Shown: piece by piece, positions 1 through 6,491 of the stretch
Numbering within the stretch: the stretch's first letter is position 1
Layout of the letters: every line of letters starts with the position of its first letter
Assembly (NCBI GenBank): GCA_030527385.1
Contig: JAUNAY010000007.1
Location: forward strand, 1-17,628
Source: Fusobacterium sp.
GTDB taxonomy: Bacteria; Fusobacteriota; Fusobacteriia; Fusobacteriales; Fusobacteriaceae
DNA length: 17,628 nucleotides
Reading direction: 5' to 3'
Position numbers and translations under genes: made by a program
Notes under the pieces: generated by a model
The model's input: the letters and a program-made list of their open reading frames with translations, nothing else
The model's database searches: none
What the model was told of the DNA's origin: nothing

Positions 1-61
1 ATATTGCTAGATATATAGAGGTTAAGAAGAGAGTTAATATATATAAAATATTAAAAAAAAC

Positions 62-90
62 TTTTCAATCTTTTTCTAATAAGTTATAAT
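62..90 (+). promoter_or_regulatory. Probable promoter of the permease gene
   Basis: The -10 box is TATAAT at 85-90, a perfect match. The -35 candidate is TTTTCA at 62-67 (4 of 6 to TTGACA), separated by 17 nt. The inferred transcript start is near 97, giving a leader of about 35 nt with AGGAGG at 121-126 before the ATG at 132. The box pair is seen in the sequence; activity is inferred. Confidence 0.55.
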
Positions 91-131
91 GTAACTCTAA
101 AAAATGAAAAAACTAGTTTAAGGAGGAGTTA

Positions 132-1475
132 ATGGAGAAAAAGAAGTATGGATTAGTTACTGCTATAACTATGATTGTAGGAATAGTTATAGGTTCTGGA
201 ATTTTTTTTAAGAGTGATAATATTTTGATATATACAAATGGAAGTATAGCTAAAGGAATAGCTGTGTTTTCAATAGCAGCTATTGGAATCATATTTGGGA
301 GTTTAACAATAGGAGTTTTAGCTTCAAAAACAACAACAGCAGGAGGAATAATTACCTATGCTGATGAATATTCTGGAAGAAAAGTTGCTTGTGGTTTTGG
401 TTGGTTTTTAACTTTTATCTATTATCCAGCTTTAGTATCAGTATTGGCGTGGGTAGCTGGTGTATATATATGTATGTTATTTGGAATAAAAGCGACTTCT
501 GAAATGTTATTGTATTTAAGTGTGATAAATGTAGCTGTATGCTTTTTTGTAAATACATTATCTACTAAGTTTGGAGGTTACTATCAAAATATATCTACCT
601 TTATCAAAATAATACCTCTTTTTCTTATGGCAATAGCTGGTTTAGTTTATGGGGATCCTAAATTAATAGTTGATGAAACAGCGATAAAAGTTGGAGAACA
701 TAGTGGAACTTGGCTAGCAGCCTTGGGTCCTGTGGCATTTTCATATGATGGTTGGGTTGTTTCTACATCTATTGCACACGAAGTAAAAAATAGTAAAAAA
801 ACTCTACCACTTGCTTTAACAATAGGTCCTATTTTTGTTTTAGTAGCATATTTGTTGTATTTTGTAGGAATGAGCATTTTGATTGGACCAGAAGAGATAA
901 TGAGATTAGGAGATGAACACGTAAATAGTGCAGCTTTAAAAATCTTTGGAGAAAATGGAGCAAAAGTGATTTTAACTTTTATAGTTATATCGGTTACTGG
1001 GACATTAAATGGATTTATATTAGGATTTATTAGACTTCCCTACTCATTAGCATTAAGAAAGATGTTACCATTCTCTTTGGAGATAGAAAGGGTTGATAAA
1101 AAAACAGGAATATCAAAACTATCAGCAACTCTAGCTATAATAATTTCATTAGTTTGGATTTGGTTAAATTATTTTACACAGAAATATAATATGTTACCAA
1201 ATTCAGATGTTTCAGAAATTCCAATAGTAGCTAGTTATATCCTATATATATTATTATATTTTAATGTTATAAAACTTTATAAAAAAGGAGAGGTTGAAAG
1301 TTTTGCTAAGGGAATTATAATACCAACTTTAGCAATTATAGGGTCTAGCATAATAATAGTAGGAGGACTTCAAAATCCAATGACAATATGCTATCTAGGA
1401 ATATGCACTCTAGTTATATTTATGTCACTTCTATTTTTGAAAGTTCAGAATAAAAAATTAATAGCAGGAATATAA
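132..1475 (+). CDS. APC-family amino acid permease, SteT-like
   Basis: A 447-aa integral membrane protein, probably 12 helices, moving amino acids across the cytoplasmic membrane by proton symport or exchange. Helix 1 carries the glycine-rich break GSGIF (residues 21-25) that binds the substrate backbone in the APC superfamily. Other family marks are the TAGGIITYADEY segment (69-80), TKFGGYYQ (145-152), and FSYDGW followed by HEVKN-KKTLP (203-225). The overall pattern resembles the B. subtilis serine/threonine exchanger SteT and the LAT branch more than basic amino-acid carriers, but substrate cannot be read from sequence. It has its own promoter and terminator and is not part of the ribosomal operon. 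The start is the ATG 5 nt after AGGAGG (121-126). No truncation is visible. Family confidence is high; substrate is unknown. Confidence 0.9.
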   Translation: MEKKKYGLVTAITMIVGIVIGSGIFFKSDNILIYTNGSIAKGIAVFSIAAIGIIFGSLTIGVLASKTTTAGGIITYADEYSGRKVACGFGWFLTFIYYPALVSVLAWVAGVYICMLFGIKATSEMLLYLSVINVAVCFFVNTLSTKFGGYYQNISTFIKIIPLFLMAIAGLVYGDPKLIVDETAIKVGEHSGTWLAALGPVAFSYDGWVVSTSIAHEVKNSKKTLPLALTIGPIFVLVAYLLYFVGMSILIGPEEIMRLGDEHVNSAALKIFGENGAKVILTFIVISVTGTLNGFILGFIRLPYSLALRKMLPFSLEIERVDKKTGISKLSATLAIIISLVWIWLNYFTQKYNMLPNSDVSEIPIVASYILYILLYFNVIKLYKKGEVESFAKGIIIPTLAIIGSSIIIVGGLQNPMTICYLGICTLVIFMSLLFLKVQNKKLIAGI

Positions 1476-1480
1476 AAAAT

Positions 1481-1528
1481 AAAATGTACCTAAAATCTTG
1501 ATATAAAAAGATAGAGGGTACATTTTTT
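1481..1528 (+). terminator. Intrinsic terminator after the permease
   Basis: AAAATGTACC (1481-1490) pairs with GGTACATTTT (1517-1526), a perfect 10-bp stem. The T-run continues to 1529. The loop is long (26 nt) and may hold minor structure. It sits 5 nt after the permease stop and separates the permease from the ribosomal operon. The A-run before the stem would also let it work on the minus strand. Confidence 0.8.
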
Positions 1529-1627
1529 TAAAAAATAGTTTTTTAATTGAAGAAAAAATTTGAAAACATATATGAAAAATATAAGAAAAGTATGAATGTA
1601 ACACAGTTAAAAATAAGTAAAAAAAAA

Positions 1628-1666
1628 TATCAAAAAAAATCAAAAAAAGCTTTGATTTTTTTGATA
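1628..1666 (+). repeat. AT-rich inverted repeat overlapping the rpsJ -35 box
   Basis: The left arm TATCAAAAAAAATCAAA (1628-1644) and right arm TTTGATTTTTTTGATA (1651-1666) are complementary except for one extra A. They are separated by AAAAGC. The right arm contains the -35 hexamer of the rpsJ promoter (1652-1657). It could be a back-up terminator (stem ATCAAA/TTTGAT followed by seven T), a DNA-level operator, or simple AT bias. Structure is seen; function is inferred. Confidence 0.5.
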
Positions 1667-1679
1667 ACTATGCTATAAT
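1652..1679 (+). promoter_or_regulatory. Main promoter of the S10-spc operon
   Basis: TTGATT (1652-1657) is followed by a 16-nt spacer and TATAAT (1674-1679). TG at 1671-1672 makes an extended -10 (TGCTATAAT). This is the best promoter match in the window and precedes the first ribosomal gene. The transcript should start near 1686, leaving a leader of about 61 nt. A 22-gene ribosomal unit is expected to have such a strong promoter. Confidence 0.8.
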
Positions 1680-1691
1680 CCTTAGAGTGTA

Positions 1692-1715
1692 TAAGGATAT
1701 TTGAAAAAATCCTTA
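1692..1715 (+). promoter_or_regulatory. Short hairpin in the rpsJ leader
   Basis: TAAGGAT (1692-1698) pairs with ATCCTTA (1709-1715) around a 10-nt loop. It lies between the predicted transcript start and the rpsJ ribosome site (AAGGAGGTG, 1728-1736). A second copy of ATCCTTA occurs at 1679-1685, just upstream of the expected start. The helix may stabilise the 5' end or affect initiation. It is far smaller than the E. coli S10 leader that binds L4. Confidence 0.45.
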
Positions 1716-1746
1716 AAGAGATGATTGAAGGAGGTGTAACACATAG

Positions 1747-2058
1747 ATGGCTTCTAACAAATTAAGAATCTACTTAAAGGCTTATGACCATACTTTATTA
1801 GATCAATCAGCTAAAAGAATAGCAGAGGTTGCTAAAAAGTCTGGAGCAGAAATTGCAGGACCTATGCCATTACCTACTAAGATTAAAAAGTATACTGTTT
1901 TAAGATCAGTACACGTAAACAAGGATTCAAGAGAACAATTTGAAATGAGAGTACACAGAAGAATGGTAGAAATTAACAATTCTACACAAAAGACAATAGC
2001 TTCGTTAACAGCAGTTAACTTACCAGCTGGTGTTGGAATAGAAATCAAACAAATCTAA
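1747..2058 (+). CDS. rpsJ: 30S ribosomal protein S10 (uS10)
   Basis: S10 sits in the head of the 30S subunit; in E. coli it also works with NusB in transcription antitermination. The 103-aa length is standard. Diagnostic blocks are LRIYLKAYDHTLLDQSA (residues 6-22), GPMPLPTKI (38-46), YTVLRSVHVNKDSREQFE (49-66) and the C-terminal LPAGVGIEI (92-100). The variant ends are normal for the family. The ATG lies after AAGGAGGTG (1728-1736). It is the first gene of the operon and is followed by an unusually long 186-nt gap before rplC, so its translation may be uncoupled from the downstream genes. Identity is certain from sequence. Confidence 0.98.
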   Translation: MASNKLRIYLKAYDHTLLDQSAKRIAEVAKKSGAEIAGPMPLPTKIKKYTVLRSVHVNKDSREQFEMRVHRRMVEINNSTQKTIASLTAVNLPAGVGIEIKQI

Positions 2059-2075
2059 TTGATTTTTAAAAAAAC

Positions 2076-2214
2076 AACCATTCATGGTTTGATTCGGGTA
2101 ATTTGATTATGTTTGATAAGACGATTATCGAAATCTAAATTATCCTTACAGAATAATACAAGTTGACGCTTTTTTTAAAGCTAGACTGTAGAACCACGAG
2201 GTCAAGTTGTCAAC
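2076..2214 (+). ncRNA. Candidate structured cis-regulatory RNA between rpsJ and rplC
   Basis: The 186-nt gap (2059-2244) holds several helices. P1: AACCA (2076-2080)/TGGTT (2085-2089), loop TTCA. P2: a two-part hairpin, GGGTAATTT (2096-2104) with AAATTATCC (2137-2145, one G-U), capped by TTTGATAA (2112-2119) with TTATCGAA plus A (2125-2132). P3: GTTGAC (2162-2167) with GTCAAC (2209-2214), enclosing GCTTT (2168-2172)/AAAGC (2177-2181) and GAC (2184-2186)/GTC (2201-2203), a possible three-way junction. GTCAA at 2201-2205 is an alternative partner for TTGAC, so two states are possible. Helices were paired by hand. Position suggests control of L3/L4 and later genes by an encoded protein, perhaps L4 or L3; the ligand is unknown. 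A terminator with a clean T-run is not seen. Confidence 0.55.
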
Positions 2215-2244
2215 CAATATATTATTTGATGGAGGTAGAAAACA

Positions 2245-2871
2245 ATGTCAGGAATTTTAGCAAAGAAAATTGGAATGACTCAAATATTTGAAGATGGAAA
2301 ATTCATTCCAGTTACAGTTGTTGAAGCTGGTCCTAACTATGTTCTTCAAAAGAAAACAGTTGAGAACGACGGATATACAGCTCTACAATTAGGATTTGAT
2401 GAGAAAAAGGAAAAAAACACTACTAAACCAGTAATGGGAATCTTCAAGAAAGCAGGAGTTAACCCTCAAAGATTCGTTAAAGAATTAAGAGTAGACTCAG
2501 TAGAAGGTTTCGAACTTGGTCAAGAAATTAAAGCTGATGTTTTAGCAGATGTTGCTTATGTAGATATTACAGGTACATCAAAAGGTAAAGGAACATCAGG
2601 GGTTATGAAAAGACACGGATTCGGTGGAAACAGAGCGTCTCACGGGGTTTCAAGAAACCACAGACTTGGAGGATCTATCGGAATGTCATCATGGCCAGGA
2701 AAAGTTTTAAAAGGAAAAAGAATGGCTGGACAATATGGAAATGTTACAGTAACTGTTCAAAACCTAAAAGTTGTGAAGGTTGATGCTGAAAATAACTTAG
2801 TACTTATCAAAGGTGCAGTACCAGGAGCTAAGAACGGTTATATCGTAATCAAACCAGCAGTAAAAAAATAA
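2245..2871 (+). CDS. rplC: 50S ribosomal protein L3 (uL3)
   Basis: L3 is an early-assembly 50S protein whose long loop reaches the peptidyl-transferase centre. The protein is 208 aa, normal for the family. The N-terminal ILAKKIGMTQIFEDG (residues 4-18) is the family opening; the core loop holds GVMKRHGFGGNRASHG (119-134) and GSIGMSSWPGKVLKGKRMAG (143-162), then VTVQNLKVV and VPGAKNGYIVIKPAVK. At the position of E. coli Gln150, methylated by PrmB, this protein has Met147. The ATG follows GGAGGT (2231-2236) by 8 nt. The gene comes after the structured rpsJ-rplC gap and is 30 nt before rplD. Confidence 0.98.
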   Translation: MSGILAKKIGMTQIFEDGKFIPVTVVEAGPNYVLQKKTVENDGYTALQLGFDEKKEKNTTKPVMGIFKKAGVNPQRFVKELRVDSVEGFELGQEIKADVLADVAYVDITGTSKGKGTSGVMKRHGFGGNRASHGVSRNHRLGGSIGMSSWPGKVLKGKRMAGQYGNVTVTVQNLKVVKVDAENNLVLIKGAVPGAKNGYIVIKPAVKK

Positions 2872-2901
2872 TAGGTTAGTAGATGTGGAAGGAGGAAAAT
2901 A

Positions 2902-3534
2902 ATGGCAGTTTTAAACATATATAACTTAGCAGGAACACAAACTGGAACTGTTGAAGTTAAAGATTCAGTGTTTGGGATTGAACCTAATCAAGCAGTGCTT
3001 CATGAAGTATTAACTGCAGAATTAGCAGCTGCTAGACAAGGAACTGCAGCTACTAAAACTAGAGCAATGGTTAGAGGAGGGGGAAGAAAACCTTTCAAAC
3101 AAAAAGGAACTGGTAGAGCAAGACAAGGTACTATCAGAGCTCCACATATGGTAGGAGGAGGAGTTACATTTGGTCCTCACCCAAGATCATATGAGAAAAA
3201 AGTTAACAAAAAAGTTAGAAACCTAGCTCTAAGATCAGCTTTATCAGCTAAAGTAGCTAATGGAGATATCCTAGTTCTTGAAGGAACAATCGATACACCA
3301 AAAACAAAAACAATAATTGCTTTAACAAATGCAGTTAATGCAACAAACAAACAATTATTCGTAGTAAACGATCTTGCTGCAGAAGCAGATTTCAACTTAT
3401 ACCTATCAGTAAGAAACCTTGAAAATGCAGTAGTATTACAACCAAACGAAATTGGAGTATACTGGCTATTAAAACAAGAAAAAGTAATTCTTACTAGAGA
3501 AGCACTAACTACAATAGAGGAGGTGCTTGGATAA
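2902..3534 (+). CDS. rplD: 50S ribosomal protein L4 (uL4)
   Basis: L4 binds 23S rRNA domain I and lines the exit tunnel; in E. coli it also represses the S10 operon by binding its leader. The 210-aa protein shows the extended basic loop with RGGGRKPFKQKGTGRARQGT (residues 58-77) followed by IRAPHMVGGGVTFGPHPRSY, the tunnel extension where macrolide-resistance changes occur in other bacteria. The alpha/beta body follows, with NALRSALSAK-like sequence (LALRSALSAK, 108-117). The stop overlaps the rplW start in TAATG, and the last codons GAG GAG GTG double as the rplW ribosome site. L4 is a natural candidate ligand for the RNA structure just before rplC, but this is inference. Confidence 0.97.
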   Translation: MAVLNIYNLAGTQTGTVEVKDSVFGIEPNQAVLHEVLTAELAAARQGTAATKTRAMVRGGGRKPFKQKGTGRARQGTIRAPHMVGGGVTFGPHPRSYEKKVNKKVRNLALRSALSAKVANGDILVLEGTIDTPKTKTIIALTNAVNATNKQLFVVNDLAAEADFNLYLSVRNLENAVVLQPNEIGVYWLLKQEKVILTREALTTIEEVLG

Positions 3535-3818
3535 TGACATCATATGATATCGTAAAAAAACCTATCATCACTGAAAAAACTGAATTACTTAGAAGAGAGT
3601 ACAACAAGTACACTTTCGAAGTAAGCCCAAAAGCTAATAAGATTCAAATAAAAAAAGCTATTGAAGAGTTATTCAACGTTAAAGTTGCATCAGTGGCAAC
3701 TCTAAACAGCAAACCTGTTACTAAGAGACACGGAATGAAACTTTATAAAACTCAAGCTAAAAAGAAGGCAATCGTTAAATTAGCTGAAGGAACAATCACT
3801 TACTTTAAAGAAGTATAA
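3534..3818 (+). CDS. rplW: 50S ribosomal protein L23 (uL23)
   Basis: L23 lies at the tunnel exit and is the docking site for trigger factor and the signal recognition particle. The 94-aa length is standard. The signature opening YDIVKKPIITEKTELL (residues 4-19) includes the conserved ITEK, and the KYTFEVSPKANKIQIKKAIEELFNVKV block contains the EALF-like helix. The RHGMKLYKTQAKKKAIVKL stretch is the basic hairpin that holds rRNA. The start codon overlaps the rplD stop by one base (TAATG), so translation is probably coupled. A 56-nt gap separates it from rplB. Confidence 0.97.
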   Translation: MTSYDIVKKPIITEKTELLRREYNKYTFEVSPKANKIQIKKAIEELFNVKVASVATLNSKPVTKRHGMKLYKTQAKKKAIVKLAEGTITYFKEV

Positions 3819-3874
3819 TAAACTGTAGAAAGCGGCTAAAGATATATATAGGTCTAAACGGAGGTTAAGCAAAA

Positions 3875-4705
3875 ATGGCTATTAGAAAAATGAAAGCAAT
3901 GACTAATGGAACTAGACATATGTCAAGATTAGTCAATGAAGAATTAGATAATGTAAGACCTGAAAAGTCTTTAACTGTACCTTTAAAATCTGCTTATGGT
4001 AGAGACAACTACGGGCACAGAACTTGTAGAGACAGACAAAAAGGACACAAAAGACTTTACAGAATTATCGACTTCAAAAGAAATAAATTAGATGTACCAG
4101 CTAGAGTAGAATCTATCGAGTACGATCCAAACAGAACAGCTAATATCGCTCTTCTATTCTATGTAGATGGAGAAAAAAGATATATATTAGCACCAAAAGG
4201 ACTAAAAAAAGGCGATATGGTTATGGCAGGATCTCAAGCTGAGATTAAACCAGGAAACGCTCTTAAAATAAAAGATATGCCAGTAGGGGTTCAAATTCAC
4301 AATATTGAACTACAAAGAGGAAAGGGTGGACAATTAGTAAGATCCGCAGGTACAGCAGCAAGACTTGTTGCTAAAGAAGGAACTTACTGTCACGTAGAGT
4401 TACCATCAGGTGAACTTAGATTAATTCACGGTGAATGTATGGCAACTATCGGAGAAGTAGGAAATTCTGAACATAGCTTAGTTCAAATCGGTAAAGCTGG
4501 AAGAAACAGAAACATGGGAAAAAGACCTCACGTAAGAGGATCTGTAATGAACCCTGTTGATCACCCTCATGGAGGAGGAGAAGGTAAGAATCCAGTAGGT
4601 AGAAAAGCTCCTTTAACACCTTGGGGTAAACCAGCAATGGGTGTTAAAACTAGAGGTAAGAAAACTACAGATAAATTTATCGTAAGAAGAAGAAACGATA
4701 AATAA
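3875..4705 (+). CDS. rplB: 50S ribosomal protein L2 (uL2)
   Basis: L2 is needed for subunit joining and peptidyl-transferase activity. The protein is 276 aa, full length. The N-terminal domain contains RPEKSLTVPL and GRDNYGHRTCRDRQKGHKR (residues 42-60), where many bacteria have a glycine-rich GRNNQGRIT-type stretch; the RNA-binding OB and SH3-like domains follow. The conserved C-terminal loop VDHPHGGGEG (228-237), with the His at 230 at the position studied in E. coli, is intact, followed by the GRKAPLTPWGKPAMG block. The ATG follows CGGAGGTT (3859-3866). The 56-nt upstream gap contains CTGTAGA, shared with two other gaps here. Confidence 0.98.
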   Translation: MAIRKMKAMTNGTRHMSRLVNEELDNVRPEKSLTVPLKSAYGRDNYGHRTCRDRQKGHKRLYRIIDFKRNKLDVPARVESIEYDPNRTANIALLFYVDGEKRYILAPKGLKKGDMVMAGSQAEIKPGNALKIKDMPVGVQIHNIELQRGKGGQLVRSAGTAARLVAKEGTYCHVELPSGELRLIHGECMATIGEVGNSEHSLVQIGKAGRNRNMGKRPHVRGSVMNPVDHPHGGGEGKNPVGRKAPLTPWGKPAMGVKTRGKKTTDKFIVRRRNDK

Positions 4706-4729
4706 TTTTCGAGAGGAGGCTAATAGGTA

Positions 4730-5008
4730 ATGGCTAGATCATTAAAAAAAGGACCTTTCTGTGACCACCACTTAATGAAAAAAGTTGAAGAAGCAGTTGC
4801 TTCTCAAAACTTAAAAGCGGTAATTAAAACTTGGTCAAGAAGATCAACTATATTCCCTAATTTCATTGGAATCACTTTTGGAGTGTACAATGGGAAAAAG
4901 CACATACCTGTTCACGTAACTGAGCAAATGGTTGGACACAAACTAGGTGAGTTTGCACCAACTAGAACTTACTACGGACACGGTGTAGATAAAAAGAAGA
5001 AAAAATAA
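4730..5008 (+). CDS. rpsS: 30S ribosomal protein S19 (uS19)
   Basis: S19 forms a complex with S13 in the 30S head and contacts the A-site tRNA. The protein is 92 aa, the usual size. Blocks are the opening RSLKKGPFCDHHLMKK (residues 3-18), KTWSRRSTIFPNFIG (34-48), YNGKKHIPVHVTEQMVGHKLGEF (54-76), and the end PTRTYYGHG with a lysine tail. The ATG at 4730 is chosen because it follows GAGAGGAGG (4710-4718). It sits 24 nt after rplB and 51 nt before rplV; no extra signal was found in either gap. Confidence 0.98.
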   Translation: MARSLKKGPFCDHHLMKKVEEAVASQNLKAVIKTWSRRSTIFPNFIGITFGVYNGKKHIPVHVTEQMVGHKLGEFAPTRTYYGHGVDKKKKK

Positions 5009-5059
5009 TTAATCATATAACATACTAAATTTTGTTGAGTTAAAAAGGAGGTTGGACTA

Positions 5060-5392
5060 GTGGAAGCTAGAGCAATAACTAGATTCGTAAGATTGTCTCC
5101 TAGAAAAGCTAGGTTAGTAGCTGACTTAGTAAGAGGAAAATCAGCGCTAGAAGCATTAGATATTCTAGAGTTTACAAATAAAAAAGCAGCTAGAATTATA
5201 AGTAAAACATTAGCATCAGCTGTTGCTAATGCAACTAACAACTTCAAAATGGATGAAGATAAGTTAGTAGTTTCAACAATTATGATAAATGACGGACCAG
5301 CTCTTAAAAGAATAATGCCTAGAGCTATGGGAAGAGCGGATATAATCAGAAAACCAACAGCTCACATTACTGTGGCAGTTTCTGAAAAGTAG
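5060..5392 (+). CDS. rplV: 50S ribosomal protein L22 (uL22)
   Basis: L22 binds all domains of 23S rRNA and its long beta-hairpin forms the narrow part of the exit tunnel with L4. The protein is 110 aa. The family opening ARAITRFVRLSPRKARLVAD (residues 3-22) is clear, followed by the LVRGKSALEALDIL helix. The tunnel hairpin is at GPALKRIMPRAMGRADIIRK, and the terminal ITVAVSE is typical. The start is GTG at 5060, 10 nt after AAGGAGGTTG; no in-frame ATG fits. It lies 17 nt before rpsC. Confidence 0.98.
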   Translation: MEARAITRFVRLSPRKARLVADLVRGKSALEALDILEFTNKKAARIISKTLASAVANATNNFKMDEDKLVVSTIMINDGPALKRIMPRAMGRADIIRKPTAHITVAVSEK

Positions 5393-5409
5393 TTTAAGGA
5401 GGTAAGACT

Positions 5410-6066
5410 GTGGGACAAAAAGTAGACCCTAGAGGACTAAGAGTAGGAATTACTAGATCTTGGGATTCTAACTGGTATGCAGATAAGAAGGAATACGCTA
5501 AGTACTTCCATGAAGATGTAAAAATCAGAGAACTTATCAAGAAAAACTACTTCCATGCAGGAATATCGAAGGTTAAGATCGAAAGAACTTCTCCTTCTAA
5601 CGTAGTTGTTCTTGTTTATACAGCAAAAGCTGGTATAATCATCGGAAGAAAAGGTGCAGAAATAGATAATTTAAGAGTAACTCTTGAAAAATTAACTGGT
5701 AAAAAAGTAACAGTTAAAGTTCAAGAAGTTAAAGAATTCAACAAGGATGCTGTACTTGTTGCAGAAAACATCGCTACATCAATCGAAAAAAGGGTAGCAT
5801 ACAAAAGAGCTGTAAGCCAAGCTATAATGAGAGCTATGAGAGCTGGAGCTAAAGGAATCAAAGTTATGGTTTCTGGAAGACTAAATGGAGCAGAAATTGC
5901 CAGAGCTGAATGGGTAGTAGAAGGAAAAGTACCTTTACATACACTAAGAGCTGATATTGATTATGCAGTAGCAACAGCTCACACTACTTATGGAGCTCTA
6001 GGAATAAAAGTATGGGTTTTCCATGGTGAAGTTCTTCCAACTAAAAGGGAAGGAGGAGAAGCGTAG
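5410..6066 (+). CDS. rpsC: 30S ribosomal protein S3 (uS3)
   Basis: S3 lies at the mRNA entry site of the 30S subunit and takes part in mRNA unwinding. The 218-aa protein begins MGQKVDPRGLRVGITRSWDS, the universal S3 start. The KH domain carries the GIIIGRKGAEI loop (residues 76-86). The C-terminal domain contains RAMRAGAKGIKVMVSGRLNGAEIARAEW split by a short turn, and DYAVATAHTTYGALGIKVWV. The start is GTG 10 nt after AAGGAGG (5397-5403). The stop is only 2 nt before rplP, and its last codons (GAAGGAGGAGAA) supply the rplP ribosome site. Confidence 0.98.
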   Translation: MGQKVDPRGLRVGITRSWDSNWYADKKEYAKYFHEDVKIRELIKKNYFHAGISKVKIERTSPSNVVVLVYTAKAGIIIGRKGAEIDNLRVTLEKLTGKKVTVKVQEVKEFNKDAVLVAENIATSIEKRVAYKRAVSQAIMRAMRAGAKGIKVMVSGRLNGAEIARAEWVVEGKVPLHTLRADIDYAVATAHTTYGALGIKVWVFHGEVLPTKREGGEA

Positions 6067-6068
6067 TC

Positions 6069-6491
6069 ATGTTAATGCCAAAAAGAACAAAACATAGAAA
6101 AATGTTTAGAGGTAGAATGAAAGGTACTGCTCAAAGAGGAAATACTGTAGCATTCGGAGATTACGGACTACAAGCTCTTGAGCCACACTGGATAACTAAT
6201 AGACAAATAGAATCATGTAGGGTTGCTATCAACAGAACATTCAAAAGAGAAGGAAAAACTTTTATCAGAATATTCCCTGACAAACCAATCACAGCTAGAC
6301 CAGCTGGAGTGAGAATGGGTAAAGGTAAAGGAAACGTTGAAGGTTGGGTAGCAGTTGTTAAACCTGGAAGAATTATGTTCGAGGTTTCAGGAGTAACTGA
6401 AGATAAAGCACTAGTAGCTTTAAGAAAAGCTGCAATGAAGCTTCCTATCAGTTGTAAAATTGTTAAGAAAGAGAATGGTGGTGAAAACTAA
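6069..6491 (+). CDS. rplP: 50S ribosomal protein L16 (uL16)
   Basis: L16 joins late in 50S assembly and helps shape the A-site tRNA corridor. The protein is 140 aa. The N-terminus MLMPKRTKHRKMFRGRMKG is the family start (bacterial proteins usually read ML.PKRTK), so the ATG at 6069 is favoured over the second ATG at 6075. The conserved GRMGKGKG-type turn appears as RMGKGKGNVEGWVAVV, preceded by IFPDKPITARPAGV. The ribosome site lies inside the rpsC end at 6051-6056, a rather long 12 nt away. The stop overlaps the rpmC start in TAATG. Confidence 0.97.
   Translation: MLMPKRTKHRKMFRGRMKGTAQRGNTVAFGDYGLQALEPHWITNRQIESCRVAINRTFKREGKTFIRIFPDKPITARPAGVRMGKGKGNVEGWVAVVKPGRIMFEVSGVTEDKALVALRKAAMKLPISCKIVKKENGGEN

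Noticed and set aside
34..54. Inverted repeat TTAATAT/ATATTAA
   Set aside because: All A/T, followed by A-run rather than T-run on this strand; expected by chance at this composition.
1..89. Open reading frame tail from position 3 to a stop at 87-89, possibly the end of an upstream gene
   Set aside because: Only 28 codons, no recognisable motif, and it would run into the permease -10 box. It could be real but cannot be told from chance openness in AT-rich DNA.
2113..2141. Possible promoter TTGATA-17-TAAATT in the rpsJ-rplC gap
   Set aside because: The -10 is a 4 of 6 match and both boxes lie within the P2 hairpin arms; RNA structure explains the sequence better. A transcript-start map would settle it.
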